This document shows, one piece after another, positions 1 through 6,666 of a stretch of DNA of 12,460 bases; the stretch's first letter is position 1; every line of letters starts with the position of its first letter. The stretch lies in assembly GCA_001822655.1 (NCBI GenBank), contig MHRX01000050.1, positions 2,492 through 14,951 of the forward strand, in the 5' to 3' direction. A program made the position numbers and the translations under genes. A model generated the notes under the pieces. The model made no database searches, was not told where the DNA came from, and was given only the letters and a program-made list of their open reading frames with translations. This DNA is from Candidatus Taylorbacteria bacterium RIFCSPLOWO2_01_FULL_45_15b (GTDB lineage Bacteria; Patescibacteriota; Minisyncoccia; Phycocordibacterales; 01-FULL-45-15b).

Positions 1-3000
1 GCAGTCGAACATCTCCCTCAACTTTTCGTTGAACAGAATTGTTCCCGCCCAACCCTTGGCACTATCGAACACGTCCATGTAGGAGAAACCACCGGCAAAG
101 ATGACACCCTGGAACTGATCGAGGTTCGTTCTGTCTTCAAGGAGATCACTCATCGTGACATCCCATGGAGCCAGACCGGCAGCTGCGCATGCGGCTTGCA
201 TCTCTCTGTCGCCATTCGTGCCTTCCTCGCGCAAGACGCAAACTCGGGGTTTGTTTGACGCTTCCAAAACTTCCGGAAGCGTTGCTACTGGAGTGAATGA
301 GAGACTGTAGGAAGGAATTGATTCTGCGCAAATGTTGAATAGAGTCTTATGTTGAAAATATTCTTCTTTCGCGCAGGTAGGATTCATTTGCAAACTCTCG
401 ATCTGAAAGCTGGTGGCTTCCCACCAAATGCGAAGCCCACCAGTACCAATCTCAAAGATCATCTTTCTTGGGTCATAGATTGTGCATCTATTTCCCGGAG
501 CAGTTCTGCCGATGATTTTGAAAGGTGTGTCTGACGATTGGCACAAACTCATCAGTCTTTGTACATTTTCTGATTGGCATTCTATCACCCATCCTAGTTC
601 TTCAGAGAAAAGGAAAGGGAGGATGGTGCGTGTGTCAACGACAACTTCAGGCAGTTCCAAAGTGAAGCCGCAGCAACTTGCCATACACATCTCGGCAACT
701 GCGGTTATGAGGCCGCCGTCACTTCTGTCATGCAAAGCAAGAATTAATCCTTCGTCAATCATCTGTTGCACCGCAAGAAATGCGTTCTTGAGGAGCTTGG
801 GATTATCAACATCGGGACATTCGTCGCCGATCTGGTTGAATGCTTGAGCAAGAGCTGAACCACCGAGGCGGTTTTTTCCTAGACCGAGATCAATCAGATA
901 GAGATTACTCTCTCCCGGACGCTTAATGTCCGGCGTGACTTTTTTCGTAATGTCGGGCACGGGTGCGTATCCAAGCACCACCAAACTTCCGGGAGCCTTA
1001 ACAATCTCTCCCGAAATCGTCGCCGCCATCGAAAGGCTGTCCTTTCCGCCGTCCGCTGCAATGCCGAGTTCAATCATAAGGTCTGACATAGCAACCGCAG
1101 CATCATAGAGTAGTGCACCCTCGTGAGGTAGCTTTGCAGGCCACATCCAGTTTGCACGACACCGTATATCTGCGATGTCACTCACCCGCACCGAGGCCAT
1201 GTTGGTCAGCATTTCTCCCACCGCCATTCGAGCTCCGGATTTCGGATCGATAAGCATCTTGATCGGTTGTTCGCCGATCGCAGAAGCACTTCCAGTGAGA
1301 GCGAAATGACTCTGTGCATTTATGCTTACATCTGCTATCGGAATCTGGGCGATCCCACAGCATTGCTGTCCGGCCACGAGCCCGGTAACGCTTCGGTCCA
1401 CCTTGTGAACAAGGAATCCCTTAGAGCCGACGCTCGGCAGTCGGAACACCGCTTGTATGGCATCGCCCACAGTGATATCGGGAAGTTCGAGTGGCTTGAG
1501 GTTTGGGGTCCGCCGATTTGACTCGAACGTCTTCTGAGGCATATTTGTGAGAATTTGCTTCAGATTCAGTTCAACGGGTGTTGTCCCGTTTTGAGTGTCT
1601 TCGACAACGACATTTCCACTGCCATCAATTTCACCGAGAACTTCGCAGTTGACGCGCTCGCGTTTGCAGACTGACCTGAAAAGCTCGATCTGTTCTGGCC
1701 TCACTAGGAGCCCGTATCCTTCCTGAAATTCGGCGCTCCAGATTTTGAGAACGGACATCGTCTTGTCGCCAAGCACGATACCGCGAATGTCTATCTTGCC
1801 GCCAAGTGGCTCAAGCAACTCCGTGAGGACATTGCTCGGACCGCCGGCACCTTGATCGTGAATGCTCGAGATGGGATTCCGCTGATTATTTTTTTTGCCC
1901 ATTTCGACGCATGCCCGAATGACCCGGTTCGCACGATTCTCCATCTCTGCGTTGCCGCGTTGAACGGAATTGAAATCGAGCGACTCGGAATTCTCGCCCT
2001 GCATCATACTTGAGGCTGAGCCACCACCGACCCCGATGGAATAAGCAGGACCGCCAATGCGCACGATGAGCATTCCAACTTCAGGCGTCTCTTTGGCGAT
2101 GTGTCCGTCAAACAAATGACCGACACCACCGCTGTAGAGAATCGGCTTGCGGGGTTCGCGCCATTCGCCGCCGACGATTTGGCCAAATGTCCGGCAAAAT
2201 CCTATTGTAAGTGGCTCGCCGAACTGATTGCCGTAGCTTGATACGCCGTTACTGCCCTCGATCAAAATCGAAAGCGGCGAAGCGTACTTTGATGGCTTGT
2301 CTCCGCCGGTAACCTCTCCTGGGACTTGAAACCCAGGAATGAAAAGGTTTCCGACAAAGTAACCAGCGACGCCGATGCCGACGATGCCTCCACGTCCGAC
2401 TGCACTGTTGTCACGTATCCGTCCACCTGCGCCTGTTTGGGCACCGGGGAAGGGCGCAACGAATGTTGGATGGTTATGCGTTTCTGCGGTGCAGGTGATG
2501 TGAACCCGCCTTTCGAGGATTCGCATTTCACTAGGCTCACCCGGAGTGATTGGCAGAATAAGGCGTGTGCCGAATCCCCTGATCACACCGGCATTGTCTT
2601 TGAAGGCAACGAGGCTCGAGTTTTCACTGCCAAGATTTTTCAGCGGTCGCTGAACGATCTCAAACAATGTTTCCTGCATTGGTGTTCCGTCAATAACGAT
2701 CTGGCCTTTGAAGTACCAGTGCCGGCTGTGCTCGCTGTTCGCGTTACCGAGCTGGGACAATTCGACATCGGTCGGATTCCTGCGAAGGACTTCCGCAAAG
2801 AGATGCTGATAGTACTCGAGGTCCCGGGCATCCATGCCAAGGCCAAGCGCACTGTTCATCTCTTCGAGCGCAGCTTTTCCGCGACCCATGAGGTCGATCA
2901 CTCGGACATTTTCCGGCGTGGTGCCGGTGTCAAAGCTCTCGATCCCGTTCGGGTAGTGCTGTTCGGTCATCCGATCAAGACGAGTCTTGAGGATGTCGGC

Positions 3001-3348
3001 CGACTGGCCGTTTCTGGCAGCGTAGCGGTGAGTGCGTTCAATGCGTGTTACTTGCCGAAGCCCCATGGCTTGGCAGATTGATACGGCATTCGATGAGAAA
3101 GGAGTCTCGATTGAAAGCCTTGGTCCGATCTCGACGATTTCTTCCGCCTTTAGATGCGGTTCACATGCGGTTTTTTCCGGCTCGAATGTTTCTGCAATGA
3201 GCCATCGGAGCTTGTTGAGATCCGCTTCTGACAGCTGACTTGTGGAGTCTATGTGGTAGCCATGTTCAAGCGCGCCATTTATCTGACGATAAATTCGATA
3301 TAGCATAAGTTCTTCTTTCGTTTCTGCGTTTGTGTTGTCAAAAAACAA
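1..3348 (-). CDS. purL: Phosphoribosylformylglycinamidine synthase, long form (partial, C-terminus beyond window)
   Basis: This cytosolic enzyme makes FGAM from FGAR, ATP and glutamine, the fourth step of de novo purine synthesis. The frame is open without a stop for 1,116 codons and leaves the window. Full-length long-form PurL is about 1,300 residues, so roughly 200 are missing. Visible motifs, counted from the TTG start, are NSEHSRHW (204-211), ETHNHPT (289-295), a glycine-rich nucleotide region GGGSASS (about 441) followed by LDFNSVQR, HDQGAGG (from 497), and a glutaminase domain from about 1033 with GGFSY at 1086-1090. The glutaminase nucleophile Cys lies past the edge. The preferred start is TTG at 3348, because GGAGGTG sits 4 nt upstream (counted from GGAGG) and a promoter fits just before it. 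ATG at 3306 is the alternative and removes 14 residues. The gene is divergent from purM. Several motifs look more like eukaryotic PurL than E. coli PurL. Confidence 0.96.
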   Translation of the reverse strand, partial: MFFDNTNAETKEELMLYRIYRQINGALEHGYHIDSTSQLSEADLNKLRWLIAETFEPEKTACEPHLKAEEIVEIGPRLSIETPFSSNAVSICQAMGLRQVTRIERTHRYAARNGQSADILKTRLDRMTEQHYPNGIESFDTGTTPENVRVIDLMGRGKAALEEMNSALGLGMDARDLEYYQHLFAEVLRRNPTDVELSQLGNANSEHSRHWYFKGQIVIDGTPMQETLFEIVQRPLKNLGSENSSLVAFKDNAGVIRGFGTRLILPITPGEPSEMRILERRVHITCTAETHNHPTFVAPFPGAQTGAGGRIRDNSAVGRGGIVGIGVAGYFVGNLFIPGFQVPGEVTGGDKPSKYASPLSILIEGSNGVSSYGNQFGEPLTIGFCRTFGQIVGGEWREPRKPILYSGGVGHLFDGHIAKETPEVGMLIVRIGGPAYSIGVGGGSASSMMQGENSESLDFNSVQRGNAEMENRANRVIRACVEMGKKNNQRNPISSIHDQGAGGPSNVLTELLEPLGGKIDIRGIVLGDKTMSVLKIWSAEFQEGYGLLVRPEQIELFRSVCKRERVNCEVLGEIDGSGNVVVEDTQNGTTPVELNLKQILTNMPQKTFESNRRTPNLKPLELPDITVGDAIQAVFRLPSVGSKGFLVHKVDRSVTGLVAGQQCCGIAQIPIADVSINAQSHFALTGSASAIGEQPIKMLIDPKSGARMAVGEMLTNMASVRVSDIADIRCRANWMWPAKLPHEGALLYDAAVAMSDLMIELGIAADGGKDSLSMAATISGEIVKAPGSLVVLGYAPVPDITKKVTPDIKRPGESNLYLIDLGLGKNRLGGSALAQAFNQIGDECPDVDNPKLLKNAFLAVQQMIDEGLILALHDRSDGGLITAVAEMCMASCCGFTLELPEVVVDTRTILPFLFSEELGWVIECQSENVQRLMSLCQSSDTPFKIIGRTAPGNRCTIYDPRKMIFEIGTGGLRIWWEATSFQIESLQMNPTCAKEEYFQHKTLFNICAESIPSYSLSFTPVATLPEVLEASNKPRVCVLREEGTNGDREMQAACAAAGLAPWDVTMSDLLEDRTNLDQFQGVIFAGGFSYMDVFDSAKGWAGTILFNEKLREMFDC

Positions 3349-3350
3349 TT

Positions 3351-3357
3351 CACCTCC
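3351..3357 (-). promoter_or_regulatory. Shine-Dalgarno that decides the purL start
   Basis: GGAGGTG on the minus strand matches the anti-Shine-Dalgarno sequence over seven bases. It lies directly before TTG at 3348, which is in frame with purL. The ATG at 3306 has only a weak AGAAG in front of it. The spacing to TTG is short (4 nt from GGAGG), so the TTG start is likely but not certain. Confidence 0.6.
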
Positions 3358-3376
3358 AAGGTACTATCTAGTCGTG

Positions 3377-3405
3377 ATACTAATGAATAAATTCTCCAAA
3401 GGCAA
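3377..3405 (-). promoter_or_regulatory. Predicted purL promoter
   Basis: On the minus strand, TTGCCT (3405-3400) and TAGTAT (3382-3377) are separated by 17 bp. Transcription would start near 3370, about 22 nt before the TTG start and just ahead of the GGAGGTG site. The -35 overlaps the left arm of the inverted repeat at 3402-3422. This is a prediction from consensus match only. Confidence 0.5.
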
Positions 3406-3422
3406 TAATTCATCATTATTGC
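3402..3422. promoter_or_regulatory. Perfect 8-bp inverted repeat between purL and purM, candidate shared operator
   Basis: GCAATAAT and ATTATTGC are perfect inverted copies separated by TCATC. The outer ends of the two arms provide the first four bases (TTGC) of both predicted -35 hexamers, one on each strand. A dimeric regulator bound here would cover both -35 elements at once. No regulator is identified in this window. Its AT-rich core does not match the E. coli PurR consensus that I know. Confidence 0.5.
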
Positions 3423-3446
3423 GTTTTGTTCGATTCCAAGTAACAT
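3419..3446 (+). promoter_or_regulatory. Predicted purM promoter
   Basis: TTGCGT (3419-3424) and TAACAT (3441-3446) are spaced by 16 bp. Transcription would start near 3453 and give a leader of about 27 nt containing the AGGAA ribosome site at 3471-3475. The -35 overlaps the right arm of the inverted repeat that also covers the purL -35. Consensus match is moderate. Confidence 0.45.
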
Positions 3447-3479
3447 TCAAATCGGAAACAGAACACAAAAAGGAAATAC

Positions 3480-4619
3480 ATGAATATGACATATGCTGGC
3501 ACGGGCGTTAATTACGATGCCATGGACCCATTCAAACTAATGGCACAGCTTGCCGCGCGAGAAACGGCCGGCAACATTGCGCGCCTCAATGGCGGCGAGT
3601 TTCGGGAATTCGAACCGAGTCGCGGCGAAAGCGCATACCTCATCGAGGCGGACGAAAGCTACATCGCTCACGTCGAGGAAGGACTCGGCACCAAGAATCT
3701 GGTCGCTGACGCGATGTATGCCCTCACCGGTAAGTCGTACTACGATCAGATCGCGCAATGCACTGTCGCCATGATCGTCAATGATCTGGTCACACTCGGC
3801 GCACTACCGCTGTCAGTGGCGATGCATCTCGCGGTCGGCACTTCCGACTGGTTCAACGATGAGAAGCGCACGGGCGATCTTGTCGCTGGCTGGAAGAACG
3901 CTTGTAATCTCGCACGGTGCGTGTGGGGCGGTGGCGAAACGCCGACTCTCAAAGGTGTTGTGGTTCCGAGGGCTGTCGTGCTCTCTGGTTCGGCGATCGG
4001 TATCGTCAAACCGAAGGGGCGCCTGATTGCCGGTCCGATTAAGCACGGCGATGCAATCGTTATCATCGAGAGTTCCGGCATTCATGCCAATGGACTCACG
4101 CTGGCGCGTAAGATCGGGGAAAGGATCGATCCGTGCCCACGAGAATTTGGAAAGCACTCGGTTCCCACTATCTACCAAAAAAGGCTTCCGAACGGCCGGA
4201 CCTACGGCGAAACACTTCTCGATCCGACTCATATCTATGTTGGTCTCGTGGAGGACTGCCTCGATGCCGGAGTTGATATTCACTACGCGGTGAACGTCAC
4301 CGGCCACGGCTGGCGTAAACTCATGAGGGCAACACAGCCTTTTGCTTATGTGATAGAAACGCTCCCGACCCAGCTTCCGATTTTTGACTTCCTGCAGCAG
4401 CATGGACCTGTCGACGACACGGAAGCTTACGGCAATCTCAACATGGGCGCAGGTTTTGCGCTTTATGTTGCGGAAGCTGAAGCGCACAAAGTGATTGACG
4501 TCGTCAAGAAACTCGGTCTGCGTGCGTTTGTTGCAGGACATATCGAAGAAGGCGACAAGAAAGTCGTGATCAAGCCGAAGGGTATCGAATTCCAGGGCGA
4601 GACGCTCGCAGTTCGATGA
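3480..4619 (+). CDS. purM: Phosphoribosylformylglycinamidine cyclo-ligase (AIR synthase)
   Basis: PurM uses ATP to close the imidazole ring, converting FGAM (the PurL product) to AIR in the cytosol. The 379-residue protein has the AIRS/PurM fold signatures in order: YAGTGV near the N-terminus, an EGLGTK equivalent of the DGVGTK nucleotide loop, a VNDLVTLGALPL equivalent of the E. coli VNDLVVQGAEPL segment, GGGETPTLKG, HANGLTLAR, LLDPTHIYV, VTGHGW and NMGAGFAL. It is longer than the roughly 345 residues of E. coli PurM. The extra length is spread over the middle of the protein, with no added domain. The ATG at 3480 is preceded by AGGAA at 4-nt spacing; ATG at 3486 is an alternative. It is divergent from purL and followed by an intrinsic terminator, so it is probably a single-gene transcript. 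Base composition matches purL and is more GC-rich than the genes that follow. Confidence 0.95.
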   Translation: MNMTYAGTGVNYDAMDPFKLMAQLAARETAGNIARLNGGEFREFEPSRGESAYLIEADESYIAHVEEGLGTKNLVADAMYALTGKSYYDQIAQCTVAMIVNDLVTLGALPLSVAMHLAVGTSDWFNDEKRTGDLVAGWKNACNLARCVWGGGETPTLKGVVVPRAVVLSGSAIGIVKPKGRLIAGPIKHGDAIVIIESSGIHANGLTLARKIGERIDPCPREFGKHSVPTIYQKRLPNGRTYGETLLDPTHIYVGLVEDCLDAGVDIHYAVNVTGHGWRKLMRATQPFAYVIETLPTQLPIFDFLQQHGPVDDTEAYGNLNMGAGFALYVAEAEAHKVIDVVKKLGLRAFVAGHIEEGDKKVVIKPKGIEFQGETLAVR

Positions 4620-4645
4620 CCCTAATATTTTTGGTCAAAATACTC

Positions 4646-4680
4646 GCACCTGTGGCTTTGGCTGTAGGTGCTTTTTATTA
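4646..4680 (+). terminator. Intrinsic terminator of purM
   Basis: The arms at 4646-4656 (GCACCTGTGGC) and 4661-4671 (GCTGTAGGTGC) pair over 11 bp. Three of these are adjacent G-U wobbles; the loop is TTTG. TTTTTATT follows the stem directly. The hairpin begins 26 nt after the purM stop. Confidence 0.85.
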
Positions 4681-4740
4681 ATAAAGATATAAATGCTCAA
4701 AAGTGAAGCGTATAAGGTTATGTCAGAGGTAAATGGAGAA

Positions 4741-4815
4741 GTACAATTAATTAACCAGTCCTGTGTCATAATGCATGCGTTAACCGCATGAACCGCCTCG
4801 CCGTCGGCGGCGCCA
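4741..4815 (+). repeat. Paired structured element, copy 1
   Basis: This copy matches 5256-5331. The first 32 bases are 23/32 identical, and eight of the nine differences are transitions. The next block shares ATGAACCG and CTCGCC. Two hairpins are visible: CATGCG/CGCATG around TTAAC (4774-4790), and CCGCC/GGCGG around an 8-nt loop (4793-4810). In copy 2 the second stem reads CCGTC/GACGG, so one C-G pair is replaced by T-A. That is a compensatory change. Weaker similarity continues to about 4850. Neither strand has a U-tract after the hairpin, so it is not a simple terminator. Strand is assigned arbitrarily and the element class is not recognised. Confidence 0.6.
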
Positions 4816-4979
4816 TTTATGATCAGCACTCATCTCCATTTCCTTGTCGTGAATTCCAGGAAGGCCGAAGAAAGCGTGAATTTATTAGAACAAAAAAACA
4901 TTGAAATATTGTGCTTATAACAATTTCCCTTAACTTCCCAATTTTCGCATATTTTAGTGTTTAAATTTTTAAAATCAGT

Positions 4980-4985
4980 TAATAT
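4980..4985 (+). promoter_or_regulatory. Predicted -10 element for the small acidic gene
   Basis: TAATAT ends 6 nt before ATG 4992, which would place the transcript start on or next to the start codon. No convincing -35 is seen upstream, and there is no Shine-Dalgarno sequence. Confidence 0.35.
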
Positions 4986-4991
4986 AAAAGT

Positions 4992-5222
4992 ATGAATATG
5001 GAAAGTTTTGAAAGCAGTGAAGACGTTATCAAAAGACACATTGAAGATTTAGCCACAAAAGAAGAAATGGATTCTGAAGATATTTTTTCAGATATTATTA
5101 CTTTTTCAGAATTATACGAAACGGATGAAAACGCTGGAGCGTATTTTGTAGTATTGGCGGAAAAAATCGGCATTTCTTTTGGAGAAATGCTTGAATTCGC
5201 TAAGAAGTTGAGAGAAGAATAG
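4992..5222 (+). CDS. Small acidic protein of unknown function
   Basis: This 76-residue protein matches no family I recognise. It is strongly acidic, with about 21 Asp/Glu against about 7 Lys/Arg, and has no membrane segment, signal peptide or cysteine. It is probably cytosolic and largely helical: DVIKRHIEDLATKEEMDSEDI in the first half and an amphipathic GEMLEFAKKLREE end. The gene is markedly AT-rich compared with purM. It sits between the two paired element copies (4741-4815 and 5256-5331). ATG 4992 is chosen because TAATAT ends 6 nt before it; ATG 4998 is an in-frame alternative. Coding status is plausible from its sequence character, but I cannot confirm homologues. Confidence 0.6.
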   Translation: MNMESFESSEDVIKRHIEDLATKEEMDSEDIFSDIITFSELYETDENAGAYFVVLAEKIGISFGEMLEFAKKLREE

Positions 5223-5255
5223 GGAAAAAAAGAAATGGGTAAGGAATAGGGATAA

Positions 5256-5331
5256 ATACAGTTAATTAGTAAGTTCCATATCATAATAATACGTATACAC
5301 CTTATGAACCGTCTCGCCAAAGGACGGCCCT
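5256..5331 (+). repeat. Paired structured element, copy 2
   Basis: This is the diverged second copy of 4741-4815. It keeps a TTAATTA block, TCATAAT, ATGAACCG and CTCGCC. Its hairpin CCGTC/GACGG (5309-5313 with 5323-5327) encloses TCGCCAAAG. The upstream stem in this copy is TCATAA (5281-5286) with TTATGA (5302-5307). Weak similarity continues through GATCTGACTCAATC (from 5341), which corresponds to GATCAGCACTCATC in copy 1. It lies about 95 bp before the exported-protein gene. Function is unknown. Confidence 0.6.
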
Positions 5332-5390
5332 AAAAAATGGATCTGACTCAATCGAAAAAGTCGTTTTGATTACATATCCACAGCGCTTCT

Positions 5391-5419
5391 TTGGCGGCAT
5401 TTTGGATTTATGAGATAAT
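5391..5419 (+). promoter_or_regulatory. Predicted promoter of the exported-protein gene
   Basis: TTGGCG (5391-5396), a 17-bp spacer and GATAAT (5414-5419) match the housekeeping consensus at 9 of 12 positions. Transcription would start at about 5426, which is itself an ATG. Confidence 0.55.
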
Positions 5420-5425
5420 ATGACC

Positions 5426-6139
5426 ATGTTAAAAAATATCTTTAAGCATTCTACGTATTTTATTATTGCACTAGGACTCGTTGTGGGGGCTTCTTCACTT
5501 TACGCGGTCTGGCAGGGTCCCACGGCGTTGCCGCCAAACCCAAATGTCGCCGCGCCCATAAATGTCGGAGATTTGGAACAGACAAAGGCAGGCAAGATAA
5601 AGGCTTTGGATTTTTGTTTGACGGATGGTTCGAGATGTTTGAGTGTGGCAACGAACGGCCCGGCGCCAAAGATGTATATTCTGAATGATGGTGTTCAGAC
5701 AGTAAACGATGTTTGTATTAACGACGTTGACATTAGAGATTACTGCGGAGATGAAAACGGCTGTACCGTCCGCTTCTATATGAATCATAAAACAGTAACT
5801 AATGATGAAGTGCGTTTTTATGAGTCAGCTGTTTACTTGGAAGATCCTTCTTTCTCAAGTAGAAATTCCGCGACGGTGTATGGAAATTCTATGGGCTACG
5901 ATGTTGGCTACACATTTGTTCTTTCAGACACCAATCAGGAAGTAGTTACAGCGCCGAGGAATAGTTGGGCGAGCGTATTGGATTACGCCAACTCAAGGTG
6001 TGGCGGTACGGGCGCTACCTATAATGACCCATATAAAGTAACACTTCATACCGATTCTTTTATTAGAACGAAAATAGTGTTTTATGATGACGGGGTTAAC
6101 AATGTTCCGCCGGTAGTGGCTGGAAGAAACAGTCCGTAG
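5426..6139 (+). CDS. Membrane-anchored exported protein, Parcubacteria-type N-terminus
   Basis: This is a 237-residue protein. A short basic start is followed by one hydrophobic segment (about residues 10-28), so it should be exported and anchored by its N-terminus. After the membrane segment comes WQGPTALPPNPNVAAPINVG and then QTKAGKIKALDF. I recall this linker from many surface or pilin-like proteins of Parcubacteria. The remainder looks beta-rich and has seven cysteines (FCLTDGSRC, DVC, DYCGDENGC, SRCGG), suggesting disulfides outside the membrane. No catalytic motif is seen. An ATG at 5420 would add two residues, but it abuts the predicted -10 GATAAT, so ATG 5426 is preferred and would be leaderless. 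A hairpin follows the gene. Confidence 0.8.
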   Translation: MLKNIFKHSTYFIIALGLVVGASSLYAVWQGPTALPPNPNVAAPINVGDLEQTKAGKIKALDFCLTDGSRCLSVATNGPAPKMYILNDGVQTVNDVCINDVDIRDYCGDENGCTVRFYMNHKTVTNDEVRFYESAVYLEDPSFSSRNSATVYGNSMGYDVGYTFVLSDTNQEVVTAPRNSWASVLDYANSRCGGTGATYNDPYKVTLHTDSFIRTKIVFYDDGVNNVPPVVAGRNSP

Positions 6140-6175
6140 ATTTGAGGGAGATTATCTTATTCAATGCGTGGATAA

Positions 6176-6211
6176 AAACCAACTAGCCATCTTTTGTGCG
6201 ATGGCTGGTTT
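6176..6211 (+). terminator. Hairpin after the exported-protein gene, possible weak terminator
   Basis: AGCCATC (6185-6191) pairs with GATGGCT (6200-6206) around an 8-nt loop. The stem extends outward either as AACT/GGTT with one wobble or as AAACC/GGTTT with a bulge. Only a short TTT run follows on the plus strand. On the minus strand the stem is followed by GGTTTTTA, but no minus-strand gene is present to be terminated. Confidence 0.45.
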
Positions 6212-6367
6212 GATGCGTCGCGTAGTATGAAAGCGATAATTGGAAACGGAAGAAGCATTTTTGTAAAAATGTGCGGGTATTATGACTCGGACCATGCTCT
6301 GCTCTATCTTGGAAAGCACTGAACAAAAAAGGACACGCTTGCCACTTCGATCTGTTTTATCTCGACA

Positions 6368-6395
6368 TTGACAATACCCCATGGGGGTATATACT
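6368..6395 (+). promoter_or_regulatory. Predicted csoR-copper operon promoter
   Basis: A perfect TTGACA (6368-6373) and TATACT (6390-6395) are separated by 16 bp. The whole spacer is occupied by the CsoR-type palindrome. Transcription would begin at or beside 6402, the A of the csoR start codon, giving a leaderless message. Confidence 0.8.
6374..6390. promoter_or_regulatory. CsoR-type operator in the promoter spacer
   Basis: ATACCCC and GGGGTAT form a perfect 7-bp inverted repeat around ATG. Known CsoR-family operators (for example B. subtilis copZA and M. tuberculosis csoR) have the same TACCC/GGGTA type of G/C-tract palindrome. Its position between -35 and -10 predicts repression by apo-CsoR and release on Cu(I) binding, with csoR repressing itself. 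Confidence 0.8.
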
Positions 6396-6401
6396 TGCGC
6401 T

Positions 6402-6665
6402 ATGAATGCAAAGAAGGAAAAAGTAGTAAGGCGTTTGCGGATTATCGAAGGCCAGGTCAGGGGCATGAGAAAAATGATTGAAGATGGCGCCTATTGCATC
6501 GACGTTATTACGCAGAGTTCCGCTATTAAACAGGGATTATCAAATGCCGAAGATATCTTGATGGAGGGGCATCTTGCTGATTGCGTGGTCAAGCAGATTA
6601 AAGGCGGGTCGAGCGCCACGGCGATTGCCGAGGTTTTGAAAGTTTACAAGCTGAAGAGAAAGTGA
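6402..6665 (+). CDS. csoR: Copper-sensing repressor, CsoR/DUF156 family
   Basis: This 87-residue all-helical DNA-binding regulator belongs to the CsoR/RcnR family. Cys32, His57 and Cys61 keep the exact spacing of the Cu(I) ligands of M. tuberculosis CsoR (Cys36, His61, Cys65), so copper is the expected inducer. The family-typical RLRIIEGQVRGMRKMIEDG stretch is at residues 11-29. ATG 6402 is chosen. An upstream in-frame ATG at 6381 lies inside the operator and upstream of the -10, so it would not be in the message. There is no Shine-Dalgarno sequence, and the -10 ends 6 nt before the start. It is the first gene of the copper operon; copA begins 1 nt after its stop. Confidence 0.93.
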   Translation: MNAKKEKVVRRLRIIEGQVRGMRKMIEDGAYCIDVITQSSAIKQGLSNAEDILMEGHLADCVVKQIKGGSSATAIAEVLKVYKLKRK

Positions 6666-6666
6666 T

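Larger units (their letters stand above)
4681..4991. other. Intergenic stretch holding paired element copy 1
   Basis: No convincing gene is seen between the purM terminator and the small gene at 4992. It contains paired element copy 1 (4741-4815). A 33-codon frame at 4819-4920 lacks any ribosome site and I do not call it. The last 70 bases are strongly AT-rich and end in the predicted -10 of the next gene. Confidence 0.5.

Noticed and set aside
2326..3081. Long plus-strand open frame of 251 codons
   Set aside because: It is antisense to purL, whose motifs are continuous on the minus strand through this stretch.
3813..4541. Minus-strand frame of 242 codons
   Set aside because: It is a shadow of purM; the plus-strand protein carries all PurM family motifs here.
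4741..4815. Integron attC site
   Set aside because: The core sites (GTTRRRY and its inverse) are not present in both copies, and no integrase is seen.
4819..4920. 33-codon plus-strand frame just after element copy 1
   Set aside because: No ribosome site, no promoter-like hexamer before it, and no recognisable product. Copy 2 has an ATG at nearly the same place, but its frame ends after ten codons.
4635..5320. Minus-strand frames across both element copies with similar translated stretches (LINC and nearby residues)
   Set aside because: The similarity follows from the repeated DNA element. The frames diverge outside it and have no family signature.
6256..6271. CATTTTT/AAAAATG inverted repeat
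   Set aside because: AT-only stem with a 2-nt centre and no link to a gene end; likely chance in an AT-rich gap.
6381..6401. Upstream ATG as the csoR start
   Set aside because: It lies inside the operator and ahead of the -10 hexamer, so it would not be transcribed from the predicted promoter.
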